From contig QMZY01000015.1 in the NCBI GenBank assembly GCA_003663415.1, positions 1 through 12,951 on the forward strand: a stretch of 12,951 nt of DNA, in the 5' to 3' direction. The first letter of the stretch is position 1; each line of letters opens with the position of its first letter. This document shows positions 6,160-12,703 of this stretch, piece by piece. This DNA is from Candidatus Aenigmatarchaeota archaeon (GTDB lineage Archaea; Aenigmatarchaeota; Aenigmatarchaeia; QMZP01). The notes beneath the pieces are model-generated. The model saw only the letters and a program-made list of their open reading frames with translations, ran no database searches and was not told the origin of the DNA. Made by a program: the position numbers and the translations under genes.

Positions 6160-7437
6160 ATGAACCTCAGGGAAGTTTTTGAATACTATTCAAGGGAAGA
6201 CGTTCAGAACATTATTCTGGAAGTTGGAAAAAACAGGGAAGTTGTGGGCGTTTTCAGAAACGGTTCCTACAGCACAAGGCCCAATGTAATTATTTATCCA
6301 AATGACATAACAGCAATGGTCAGGGAGGGCGTAATAGAGTTTCATTGCTCGCTGGAAAGATGGTCACAACCGATGAGCCTGAAAACAGACAATTACGAAC
6401 AATTAAGGACAGGCTGGGATCTTGTTCTGGACCTCGACTGCGAGGTTTTTGAACACGGAAAAATTGCAGCAGAGGTTTTCTGCAATGCGCTGAAAAAACA
6501 CGGGATAAAAAACTTTTCCCTTAAATTCACAGGCGGGACAGGCTTTCATATTGCCGTGCCATGGGAATGTTTTCCAAAAACAGTTGATTACAAGCCTGTT
6601 GTTAAAATGTTTCCCGAGCTTCCAAGAACAATCGGTTTGTACCTTAAACAGTTTGTCAGAGAAGAGCTGGAATCAAGGCTCCTGAAAGCCTATACAATTG
6701 AAGACCTGTCTTCCCGGACGGGAAAGCCTTTGGAAGAAATAACAGCCAATGATTCGGCTCACATTATAAACCCGTTTAAAATAGTTGATGTAGACCCTGT
6801 TTTAATATCGCCAAGACATCTCTTCAGAATGCCTTACTCTCTGAACAAAAACACAGGTTTTGTTTCTCTGCCAATAAAGCAAAGCCAGTTAAAAGAATTT
6901 AAAAGAGAAGATGCAGACCACAGGATTGTTAAAGTCGATACGGGTTACCTAAAACCGGGAGAGGAGAATGAAGCAGGGCTTCTGGTTTCAGAGGCGGTTG
7001 ACTGGTGGAGCAGAAGAAAAACAAAAGAAACCAAAAAACAACAAACAATTGTTAAAACAGGAAGAAAATTCTCAGAAGACGCCTTTCCGCCGTGCGCCAA
7101 AAACATTCTTAAGGGCCTTTCTGACGGCAGAAAGAGAGCTGTATTTATTCTTATTACTCTTTTGAGGTCTCTGGGGTGGAACTGGAAAGAAACAGAGCAA
7201 ATGGTTTATGAATGGAACGCAAAAAACAAACCGCCCTTAAGAGAAAATTACATACGTTCCCAGTTAAGATGGCATCAGCAGCAGAAAAGAAACCTGCTCC
7301 CACCAAGATGTGAAAAAGAAGGCTGGTATGAAAGTTTCGGGGTCTGCGAGCCTGATTCTTTGTGCGGGCCCGATAAATCAGTAAAAAACCCGGTTAATTA
7401 CCCGTTCAGAAAAACCAGAAAGAAGAAATCTTTTTGA
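6160..7437 (+). CDS. Fused DNA primase: PriS catalytic domain plus PriL Fe-S domain
   Basis: This 425-residue single-chain archaeo-eukaryotic primase makes RNA primers for DNA replication. The N-terminal PriS-like domain shows the metal-binding DLD (Asp91, Asp93), the FTGGTGFHI loop (123-131, His130) and the RHLFRMPYSLN motif (219-229). The C-terminal part matches the iron-sulfur domain of PriL. Its Cys312 lies in FPPCAKNIL, followed by RAVFILITLLRSLGW, then Cys384, Cys396 and Cys402 ahead of the NPVNYP tail. Four cysteines are thus available for a [4Fe-4S] cluster. The PriL N-terminal bridging domain and the PriS zinc knuckle appear absent. PriSL fusions are known in Nanoarchaeum and other DPANN archaea. 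At the place of the third catalytic Asp of ordinary PriS (VTxD before RLIRLP) this protein has Ser217. It is followed 22 bases later by a GINS gene, a classic archaeal pairing. Confidence 0.95.
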   Translation: MNLREVFEYYSREDVQNIILEVGKNREVVGVFRNGSYSTRPNVIIYPNDITAMVREGVIEFHCSLERWSQPMSLKTDNYEQLRTGWDLVLDLDCEVFEHGKIAAEVFCNALKKHGIKNFSLKFTGGTGFHIAVPWECFPKTVDYKPVVKMFPELPRTIGLYLKQFVREELESRLLKAYTIEDLSSRTGKPLEEITANDSAHIINPFKIVDVDPVLISPRHLFRMPYSLNKNTGFVSLPIKQSQLKEFKREDADHRIVKVDTGYLKPGEENEAGLLVSEAVDWWSRRKTKETKKQQTIVKTGRKFSEDAFPPCAKNILKGLSDGRKRAVFILITLLRSLGWNWKETEQMVYEWNAKNKPPLRENYIRSQLRWHQQQKRNLLPPRCEKEGWYESFGVCEPDSLCGPDKSVKNPVNYPFRKTRKKKSF

Positions 7438-7459
7438 ATATTAATATTAAATATTTGTT

Positions 7460-7987
7460 ATGTTGACATACGAGACAATAAGGAGAATAGCGCATGATGA
7501 GAGAGAGTCATCAGGATTAACGTCTATACCGGAGAGCTTTTTTCACGACGTGAAAGAATATCTTGATAAAAAAACAGAGATAAGCAAAGAAAAAGAGGAC
7601 GCCTGGGAACTGGAAAACGCGAAGGTTGTTTTGAAGGAGATACTGAGACTAAGGGAAAAGAAAATACTTTTAGCAGCGTTTAATTTTGTTTCTGTTGGAA
7701 AAACACCTGAAAACCTCACACCAGAAGAGAATGAGTTTTTTCAAAAAGTTGCGGACTGCATAAAGGAGTTCCAGAAAAAAAGAAAAGAAATAATGGAGGG
7801 AAAAGAAGAGAAAAAAACAGTCCTTGCAATGCTTTCTGATGTTCCCGTTTTCGTGGGAACTGATATGAAAAACTACGGTCCTTACAAAAAAGGGGACATA
7901 GCGAATGTCCCTGAAGATATAGCAAAACTGCTCATAGACAAGGGTTTAGCCAGAAAAATAGAAATAGAAGAAGAGAAAAAAGAATAA
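7460..7987 (+). CDS. DNA replication factor GINS subunit (Gins15/Gins51 type)
   Basis: This 175-residue protein has a helical A domain (about 1-112, with IPESFFHDVKEYL and RLREKKILLAAF). A small beta B domain (about 127-168, VPVFVGTDMKNYGPYKKGDIANVP...LIDKGLARKIE) follows it. A-then-B order is that of the Sld5/Psf1-like archaeal Gins15 (Gins51), not Gins23. GINS joins the MCM helicase to Cdc45/RecJ-like proteins in the replisome and contacts primase. The gene follows the fused primase by 22 bases with no ribosome site and no good TATA box. It is probably co-transcribed with primase, though its own start signal is unclear. In many lineages with a single GINS gene the protein forms a homotetramer; whether a second GINS gene exists cannot be told here. 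Confidence 0.92.
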   Translation: MLTYETIRRIAHDERESSGLTSIPESFFHDVKEYLDKKTEISKEKEDAWELENAKVVLKEILRLREKKILLAAFNFVSVGKTPENLTPEENEFFQKVADCIKEFQKKRKEIMEGKEEKKTVLAMLSDVPVFVGTDMKNYGPYKKGDIANVPEDIAKLLIDKGLARKIEIEEEKKE

Positions 7988-7989
7988 AA

Positions 7990-7997
7990 TATTTAAA
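7990..7997 (+). promoter_or_regulatory. TATA box of the L44e-S27e operon
   Basis: TATTTAAA just after the GINS stop predicts a transcript start near 8020. Unlike its neighbours, this mRNA would have a short leader carrying the GGTG ribosome site at 8021-8024. Confidence 0.5.
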
Positions 7998-8030
7998 CAT
8001 ATTTGATGCATATATTCACAGGTGTTAAAT

Positions 8031-8318
8031 ATGAAATTCCCGAAAAAAATCAGAACGTATTGTCCAAAATGCAAGAAACACACAGTGCATGCAGTAAAGC
8101 AGGCAAAGAAAAGGACCAGGGGAACCGCTCACCCAATGGGAAAGGCAAACAGGCAGAAAGAGAGGAAAAAAAGAGGATACGGCGGGCATGGGAAGTATTC
8201 GAAACCAGCGGCTGGCAAAAAACCAACACAAAAGCTTGACCTCAGGCTTAAATGCGAAGAATGCTCAAAAATGCACACAAAGACAGGTTTTAGAATTAAG
8301 AAGTTTGAAATGGTGTAG
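8031..8318 (+). CDS. rpl44e: 50S ribosomal protein L44e
   Basis: This 95-residue basic protein matches archaeal/eukaryotic L44e (eL42). The N-terminus is KFPKKIRTYCPKCKKHTVH, with a conserved basic core (GKANRQKERKKRGYGGHGKYSKPAAGKKPTQKLDLRLKCEEC). Cys11, Cys14, Cys75 and Cys78 form the zinc site. In the 50S subunit it lies near the E site. The ATG at 8031 is chosen because a GGTG ribosome site ends six bases before it and the protein has family length; a GTG nine bases upstream is less likely. It heads a two-gene operon with S27e. Confidence 0.98.
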   Translation: MKFPKKIRTYCPKCKKHTVHAVKQAKKRTRGTAHPMGKANRQKERKKRGYGGHGKYSKPAAGKKPTQKLDLRLKCEECSKMHTKTGFRIKKFEMV

Positions 8319-8325
8319 GTGAAGC

Positions 8326-8493
8326 ATGGTCTCAAAGTTTTTCAAAGTTAAGTGCAAAAAATGCAGAAACGAGCAAAACATTTTTGAGAAGCCTTCAACA
8401 GTTGTTAAGTGCCTGGTATGCGGAGAAGTTTTGGCAGAGCCAACAGGCGGTAAAGGAAACATTTTTGCAAAAATTACAGGCAAAGCAAAATAA
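8326..8493 (+). CDS. rps27e: 30S ribosomal protein S27e
   Basis: This 55-residue zinc-ribbon protein reads MVSKFFKVKCKKC...VKCLVCGEVLAEPTGGK. Cys10, Cys13, Cys29 and Cys32 form the metal site, and the GEVLAEPTGGKG segment is typical of archaeal S27e (eS27). It binds the small ribosomal subunit. The ribosome site AGGTGA overlaps the L44e stop codon, and the ATG follows seven bases after that stop. The L44e-S27e order is conserved across archaea. The stop at 8493 lies one base from the stop of the convergent isopentenyl diphosphate isomerase gene. Confidence 0.97.
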   Translation: MVSKFFKVKCKKCRNEQNIFEKPSTVVKCLVCGEVLAEPTGGKGNIFAKITGKAK

Positions 8494-8494
8494 A

Positions 8495-9010
8495 TCAGAG
8501 TTTTAAATGATTTACAACCCTTTCAAATGCTATTCTGAACCATGGCGTGTATTTTTCAGGGTTTTGCTCAATATCCTTTTTTAACTCATCTATGTTCATC
8601 CATTTCCAGTCATCCACTTCCTCGGGGTTCGGTTCTGGCTCGCCGTCAAACCTTCCTGTAAACACGTGATCAAACTCCCATTCTGTCAGGCCGTTACCGA
8701 CATCTGCTTTGTATATGAAGCTGAAGGATTCCTCAAGTTCGCAGTCAAAACCCATCTCCTCTTTCAGCCTTCTGTGAACAGCTTCTTTCAGACTTTCTCC
8801 CGGTCTCGGATGGCTGCAACACGCATTTGTCCATAATCCCGGAGAATGATACTTTATTGCAGCTCTTCTGTGAATGAGCATCTGTCCTTGGGAATTGAAT
8901 ATAAATATGGAAAATGCCCTGTGAAGCTTTCCTCCGTTTTGGTGCGCTTTTATTTTTTCTTCTGTTCCTATTTCATTGTCCTTTTCATCAACCAGAATAA
9001 CTTTTTCCAT
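8495..9010 (-). CDS. idi: Isopentenyl-diphosphate delta-isomerase, type 1 (Nudix)
   Basis: This 171-residue type 1 isomerase interconverts isopentenyl and dimethylallyl diphosphate, the first allylic step of isoprenoid (archaeal lipid) synthesis. Seen in the sequence are HRAFSIFIF (30-38), the substrate loop HRRAAIKYHSPGLWTNACCSHP (47-68) with the probable catalytic Cys65 and metal ligand His67, and a Nudix-like helix (GESLKEAVHRRLKEEMG, 71-87). Glu112 in EWEFDHVF is the probable acid. The C-terminus (YTPWFRIAFE) is typical. Most archaea use the unrelated flavin-dependent type 2 enzyme, so this gene may have come from bacteria or from an archaeal group with type 1. It interrupts the usual archaeal S27e-aIF2-alpha neighbourhood on the opposite strand. 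Confidence 0.95.
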   Translation of the reverse strand: MEKVILVDEKDNEIGTEEKIKAHQNGGKLHRAFSIFIFNSQGQMLIHRRAAIKYHSPGLWTNACCSHPRPGESLKEAVHRRLKEEMGFDCELEESFSFIYKADVGNGLTEWEFDHVFTGRFDGEPEPNPEEVDDWKWMNIDELKKDIEQNPEKYTPWFRIAFERVVNHLKL

Positions 9011-9030
9011 TGGTTTAAATTAGAACAATT

Positions 9031-9038
9031 ATTTAAAT
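9031..9038. promoter_or_regulatory. Palindromic TATA box between idi and aIF2-alpha
   Basis: ATTTAAAT is its own reverse complement. It lies near the middle of the divergent gap, centred 24.5 bases before the idi ATG (9010) and 26.5 bases before the aIF2-alpha ATG (9061). It could serve both directions from a single TBP site. Confidence 0.45.
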
Positions 9039-9060
9039 ATTGATTTATTAAGTGTGTATT

Positions 9061-9822
9061 ATGAGAAGAAAGGGCTTGCCGGAGAGAAACGAGCTTGTTG
9101 TAGGCAAGGTTTTGAAAATACATCCAAATTCTGTTCTGGTTCAGCTTATAGAATATAACCTAAAAGGAATGGTTCATGTTTCTGAGGTTGCGTCAAGATG
9201 GGTAAGAGACATAAGGGAATTTGTCAGAGAAGGCCAGTATGTGATATGCAGAGTCATGGAAGCAGATGACCAATATATTCACCTTTCCTTGAAAAGGGTC
9301 AGAAAAGAGGAGGAAAAAAGCAAATTAAACGAGTTCAAAAGGGAAAGAAGAGCGGAAAAGCTTCTGGAGCTTGCTGCAAAGCTTTTGAAGAAAAACCTTG
9401 ACCAGGCTTATGATGAGGTTGGGTATCATCTTCAGGACATGTTCGGTTCTCTTTACAAGGCGTTTGAGTTTGCGTGGAAGAATCCATCGCTTCTGGAAAA
9501 GAAAGGCGTTCCAAAAAAATGGACAGAGGCTTTGAGCACAATAGCAAAAAAAAGCTACACAGAGAAGGTTTACGAGGTAAAGGCAGAGCTTGAGCTTGTG
9601 TGTTACCGCTCAGACGGGATTGAAGTAATAAAGAAAACGCTGTTAAAGGCTTCAGAGGAAAACGGAGTGAAGCCCAAGTATATTTCTGCTCCAAAATACC
9701 TGCTAATTGCCACAGGAAAGAATTACAAGGCAACAGAGGCAAAAATAGAAAAAGCAGCTAAAGAGATAATAAAAGAAATAACCAAAAACCAGGGGGAAGG
9801 AAGCTTTAAAATAGTGAAATAA
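9061..9822 (+). CDS. Translation initiation factor 2 subunit alpha (aIF2-alpha)
   Basis: This 253-residue protein has an N-terminal S1 RNA-binding domain (about 10-82: VVGKVLKIHPNSVLVQLIEYNLKGMVHVSEVASRWVRDI). A helical middle domain follows (about 85-170), then a C-terminal alpha/beta domain (about 175-250) that holds the gamma subunit. The aIF2 heterotrimer brings initiator Met-tRNA to the 30S subunit. The GTG at 9052 is possible, but ATG 9061 gives the normal protein start and sits 26.5 bases from a TATA box. In many archaea this gene directly follows S27e and is followed by nop10. Here idi separates it from S27e, and SRP54 comes next. Confidence 0.96.
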   Translation: MRRKGLPERNELVVGKVLKIHPNSVLVQLIEYNLKGMVHVSEVASRWVRDIREFVREGQYVICRVMEADDQYIHLSLKRVRKEEEKSKLNEFKRERRAEKLLELAAKLLKKNLDQAYDEVGYHLQDMFGSLYKAFEFAWKNPSLLEKKGVPKKWTEALSTIAKKSYTEKVYEVKAELELVCYRSDGIEVIKKTLLKASEENGVKPKYISAPKYLLIATGKNYKATEAKIEKAAKEIIKEITKNQGEGSFKIVK

Positions 9823-9836
9823 ACAAATCGGGAATG

Positions 9837-9850
9837 TTTTTATTTTATAA
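9837..9850 (+). promoter_or_regulatory. TATA-like box of srp54
   Basis: A T/A-rich run (TTTTTATTTTATAA) covers the -29 to -16 positions before ATG 9866. The exact hexamer used is uncertain. Confidence 0.35.
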
Positions 9851-9865
9851 ACACTCACATTTATT

Positions 9866-11191
9866 ATGGTCCTGGAAAAACTCGGAAGCTCACTGAAGCA
9901 GACATTCAGAAAAATAACAGGTCTGGGCGTTGTGGATAAGGCTGCGGTGGAAGCTGTAGTAAGAGATTTGCAGAGAAGCCTGTTGCAGGCAGACGTTGAT
10001 GTTGCGCTTGTTTCTGAGCTTTCAAAAACAATTAAGAAAAAAGTTCTGGAAGAAAAGCCGCCCGCGGGCATTACACTTAAGGAATATTTCATAAAAACGC
10101 TTTATGATGAAATTGTTTCTTTTTTGGGCAAAGAAAAGGAAAGCCTTGAATTAAAGCCGCAAAGGATTCTTCTCATTGGGTTGTTTGGTTCAGGGAAAAC
10201 CACAACAGCCGGAAAACTTGCAAAGTGGTTCAAAACAAGAGGTCTTTCAACAGGGCTTGTTGCGTGCGATACGCACAGACCGGCTGCCCAGGAACAGCTT
10301 GAACAAATAGGAAAGTCTCTTGGGGTTCCTGTGTATAAAGAAGGGAAAAACCCAAAAGACATAGCAAAAAACGCCTTGAAAACAGCAAAAGAGGATGTTT
10401 TGATTTTTGACTCTGCTGGCAGGAACGCCCTTGACAAAGAGCTTGCAGAGGAACTGAAAGAACTGAAAAGTGTTATAAAACCAGATGAAATTCTTCTTGT
10501 AATTCCAGCGGATTTGGGTCAGGCAGCAAGAAAACAGACAGAAGAGTTTGAAAGGCTTGTTGGCATAAGAGGAATAATTGTTACAAAGCTGGACGGAACA
10601 GCAAAAGGCGGCGGGGCTCTCGTGGCTTCTTCGCTTTCCGGAGCGAAAGTCAAGTTTATAGGCACAGGAGAGAAGCCGGAGGACTTGGAAGCGTACGACC
10701 CGCAGAGGTTTGTGGCAAGGCTCATAGGATATGGCGATTTGCAGGGTTTACTGGAAAAGGCAAAAGAGGCAGGCATCACAGAAGACACTGCAAAACAGAT
10801 TTTAGAAGGAAAATTCACATTGCGGGATTTTGTTGATCAGATTTCACAGGTCAGGCAGATGGGCTCTCTTTCAAAGATAATGGATATGATTCCCGGGCTT
10901 GGCATGAAAATACCAAAAGACATGTTAGACGTGCAGGAAGATAAAATGAGGAAGTGGGAGCATATAATGAAAAGCATGACTCCAGAGGAGAGAGAAAATC
11001 CCGAGATATTGAATTTCTCAAGAATTCAAAGAATAGCAAAAGGCTCCGGTGTGGCAGAAAAAGATGTAAGAGAACTTCTCAAAAACTACAAACAGGTCAA
11101 AAAACTTGTAAAAGTCACAAAAGGAGGCAAAGCCTTCAAAAGAGGACCTTTCGCAAGACTCGCAAAACAAATGGGACTGAATTTCGGGTAA
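9866..11191 (+). CDS. srp54: Signal recognition particle 54 kDa GTPase
   Basis: This 441-residue SRP54/Ffh binds 7S RNA and signal sequences and targets ribosomes to the membrane through the FtsY GTPase cycle. The N domain covers about 1-95. The G domain has GLFGSGKT (105-112), DTHRPAAQEQL (135-145), DSAGR (182-186; more often DTAGR) and TKLDGTAKGGG (240-250). The methionine-rich M domain (about 300-441) includes QMGSLSKIMDMIPGLG and the RNA-binding helix SRIQRIAKGSG (385-395). Length and domains are complete. It has its own T/A-rich promoter region and converges on the lipoprotein gene with a 33-base gap. Confidence 0.98.
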   Translation: MVLEKLGSSLKQTFRKITGLGVVDKAAVEAVVRDLQRSLLQADVDVALVSELSKTIKKKVLEEKPPAGITLKEYFIKTLYDEIVSFLGKEKESLELKPQRILLIGLFGSGKTTTAGKLAKWFKTRGLSTGLVACDTHRPAAQEQLEQIGKSLGVPVYKEGKNPKDIAKNALKTAKEDVLIFDSAGRNALDKELAEELKELKSVIKPDEILLVIPADLGQAARKQTEEFERLVGIRGIIVTKLDGTAKGGGALVASSLSGAKVKFIGTGEKPEDLEAYDPQRFVARLIGYGDLQGLLEKAKEAGITEDTAKQILEGKFTLRDFVDQISQVRQMGSLSKIMDMIPGLGMKIPKDMLDVQEDKMRKWEHIMKSMTPEERENPEILNFSRIQRIAKGSGVAEKDVRELLKNYKQVKKLVKVTKGGKAFKRGPFARLAKQMGLNFG

Positions 11192-11224
11192 AAACGAACA
11201 ACAACAAAATCAGCAGAGGCGATA

Positions 11225-11704
11225 CTAATTCTGCACATTCACTTGTGTTTGAACAAGAGCTATCCAAGGACTTGATTCCGGAGCGCCTTCATAAGTTGCT
11301 GCCACACCTATTCCATAAACCCCGTTTTCCACTTTTGTTGTGTCAAGTAAAATTTCCTGGCCGGCAGAAGGGTTCTCTATCCATTGAATAATGACATTCG
11401 GGTCATTGTATAAGTCACCTTTAAATCCCTGCGGCGTCATAGAAACAAGCATTTTTGTGGTTTCACTTGGAATGTTTTGCAAAGTTACTGTCACTACACC
11501 GCTGACCTTTTTATCTTCTGTGGGCGAGATTTTCACTTTAAGCCCGTTGTTTTCTAAATTGATCTCTGTTTTTGGTTCCTGAATTTTCTGGTTCTGCGTT
11601 ACCTGATAAGTTTCCTGTCCGGATTGCTGAATGCAGCCGCTTATAAACAGTGTTCCTATCACCGCCAACACCAAAATCCCAACACCAAAACATTCAAGCT
11701 TCAT
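11225..11704 (-). CDS. Secreted lipoprotein with Ig-like domain
   Basis: This 159-residue protein has an N-terminal hydrophobic signal (about 5-22) ending in FISG-Cys24, a clear lipobox for lipid anchoring on the outer face of the membrane. A short Gln-rich linker follows. Then comes a beta-sandwich of about 100 residues: VKISPTEDKKVSGVVTVTLQNIP, later LLDTTKVENGVYGIGVAATYEG, and a closing VQTQVNV strand. This has the pattern of bacterial/archaeal Ig-like repeats (VSG.VTV ... DTT.V.NG.Y.I...A). Such domains mediate adhesion or cell-surface protein contacts. It probably acts as a surface protein; the ligand is unknown. A TATA box (TTTAAA) lies 26.5 bases before the ATG. Confidence 0.85.
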   Translation of the reverse strand: MKLECFGVGILVLAVIGTLFISGCIQQSGQETYQVTQNQKIQEPKTEINLENNGLKVKISPTEDKKVSGVVTVTLQNIPSETTKMLVSMTPQGFKGDLYNDPNVIIQWIENPSAGQEILLDTTKVENGVYGIGVAATYEGAPESSPWIALVQTQVNVQN

Positions 11705-11727
11705 AAAATTAAGTTTGTTTTTGCTGG

Positions 11728-11733
11728 TTTAAA
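11728..11733 (-). promoter_or_regulatory. TATA box of the lipoprotein gene
   Basis: TTTAAA is centred 26.5 bases upstream of ATG 11704, which fits a leaderless transcript. Confidence 0.55.
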
Positions 11734-11761
11734 TGTTTTTTAAATATGCTGGAGCAAGAAT

Positions 11762-11782
11762 TCTGCGGGCTTAATTCGCAGA
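11762..11782. repeat. Small hairpin upstream of the lipoprotein gene
   Basis: TCTGCG (11762-11767) and CGCAGA (11777-11782) form a 6-bp inverted repeat with a 9-base loop. It lies between the lipoprotein promoter and the larger palindrome and might be an operator or part of the same inserted structure. Confidence 0.35.
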
Positions 11783-11820
11783 TGCGTAGTATTATTAAAT
11801 GCAAATGCCAATATCGTATT

Positions 11821-11892
11821 GCGGATAAACGAAGGTTTGTGATAGCAAACTTTGGACGGAATGAGCGGGAGCGAATGAAGTCGTTTATCCGC
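11821..11892 (-). repeat. attC-like palindrome downstream of the methyltransferase
   Basis: Arms of 12 bp (GCGGATAAACGA at 11821-11832 and its exact complement at 11881-11892) enclose a 48-base loop. The loop has an inner hairpin, GTTTG/CAAAC (11835-11850). On the minus strand the palindrome follows the methyltransferase gene and is preceded directly by ACATAAC (11900-11894), as the R'' box precedes an integron attC site. The matching distal GTTATGT is not present: the bases at 11820-11814 read AATACGA. The size (about 87 bases with the boxes) is within the attC range. Confidence 0.45.
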
Positions 11893-11902
11893 TGTTATGT
11901 CT
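11893..11902 (+). repeat. 10-bp terminal inverted repeat, left copy
   Basis: TGTTATGTCT is the exact inverse of AGACATAACA at 12714-12723. The pair brackets a unit of about 830 bases holding only the methyltransferase gene. No target duplication is visible outside the repeats. Confidence 0.6.
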
Positions 11903-11930
11903 CCCGAAGGGCAAAATCCGAAGGATTTTG
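11903..11930 (-). terminator. Tandem hairpins after the methyltransferase gene
   Basis: There are two adjacent hairpins. CAAAATCC/GGATTTTG (8-bp stem, 11912-11930) and CCC/GGG (11903-11911) both have a 3-base loop, which reads TTC on the gene strand. They begin 16 bases past the methyltransferase stop codon and are likely to mark the RNA 3' end. Confidence 0.5.
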
Positions 11931-11945
11931 AGTTGCGAGGTACAC

Positions 11946-12668
11946 TTATATCTTTCTTGCTATTATTGTACAAATACGTCTAGTTAGTGAAATTTCTTTG
12001 TTATGCGTTTTTAATTTCTCTAATCTCTTCCCCTCCTTTTTGAATATTTCTTTTAGGAAGATTTTTTCATAAAACTCTTTCAGGACATCAATATCAGGAA
12101 AAATCCATTTATACTTCAATATATTGTATCCAGTAACTTTTAATCTAACTTTGTTTAGCTTCTTTTCTTTTTCTTCGAAGTTTTCACTCTTTAATTCAAC
12201 CTTGTCTGGAAACAGTTCAACTACTTCTTTATGATCTCCTCTTATTCCACAAAGCCAAATAAAATATCCACCTCTACATAACAATCTTGATACTTCTTCA
12301 AAACTAAATGGAGCAAACATCACTGTTATAACATTGAAACTTTCATCTTCAAAATCTATCTTTTTGGTCGAATCTGCAATGTAAAATTCTACATTTTTCA
12401 AACCCAATTGTTTTACTTTTTCCTTACAAATTTCAATCATTCTTGGTTCTATGTCAATTCCTATAACTTTTTTATAAAATTTAAATAATTCATTTTCAAA
12501 AATAACTTTTCCTGTGCCTGTGCCAATATCTAGTAAAGTATATTCTTTACTAGCACAATTTTTAACACATTCATTAAAGATTATTCTATAATCGATTGGA
12601 GGTTCATAACGTTTCTCAGTTTCTCTTTTCCATTTTTCTATTAGTTTACTCTTATTTATCATAGTCAT
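11946..12668 (-). CDS. SAM-dependent methyltransferase (class I)
   Basis: This 240-residue protein has a Rossmann-fold methyltransferase core. Motif I is LLDIGTGTGKV (45-55), the acidic end of strand 2 is IDIEPRM (71-77), motif III is FYIADST (95-101), and the post-motif strand is FNVITVMFAPFSFEEVSRLLCRGG. The target-binding C-terminal part (about 150-240) is lysine-rich and not recognisable, so the substrate (small molecule, RNA or protein) is open. It is not obviously a DNA methylase, since no (D/N)PPY motif is seen. The coding sequence is much richer in A+T than the core genes, which suggests horizontal transfer. It sits alone between 10-bp inverted repeats. ATG 12668 is used here; ATG 12662 lies 27.5 bases from a TATA box and may be the true leaderless start. 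Confidence 0.85.
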   Translation of the reverse strand: MTMINKSKLIEKWKRETEKRYEPPIDYRIIFNECVKNCASKEYTLLDIGTGTGKVIFENELFKFYKKVIGIDIEPRMIEICKEKVKQLGLKNVEFYIADSTKKIDFEDESFNVITVMFAPFSFEEVSRLLCRGGYFIWLCGIRGDHKEVVELFPDKVELKSENFEEKEKKLNKVRLKVTGYNILKYKWIFPDIDVLKEFYEKIFLKEIFKKEGKRLEKLKTHNKEISLTRRICTIIARKI

Positions 12669-12685
12669 AAATTAATTTTCCTATT

Positions 12686-12693
12686 TTTATAAA
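12686..12693 (-). promoter_or_regulatory. TATA box of the methyltransferase gene
   Basis: TTTATAAA is palindromic and centred 27.5 bases before ATG 12662 (21.5 before ATG 12668). The promoter lies inside the right inverted repeat, so the unit carries its own promoter. Confidence 0.5.
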
Positions 12694-12703
12694 ATTTTTG
12701 TGA

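Noticed and set aside
8003..8239. Open frame overlapping the start of L44e
   Set aside because: L44e is unmistakable in the neighbouring frame, with its zinc cysteines and ribosome site. The overlapping frame has no recognisable features.
9335..9742. Minus-strand frame of 135 codons inside aIF2-alpha
   Set aside because: It is antisense to a conserved gene, rich in Ser/Pro/Leu as expected of a shadow frame, and has no promoter or ribosome site.
10954..11391. Long open frame overlapping the 3' half of srp54 on the same strand
   Set aside because: It lies in another frame of a clearly conserved gene, its product is low-complexity and basic, and it runs on into the convergent lipoprotein gene.
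12000..12006. Another GTTATGC box
   Set aside because: It lies within the methyltransferase coding sequence and has no palindrome beside it, so it is a chance match and not a cassette edge.
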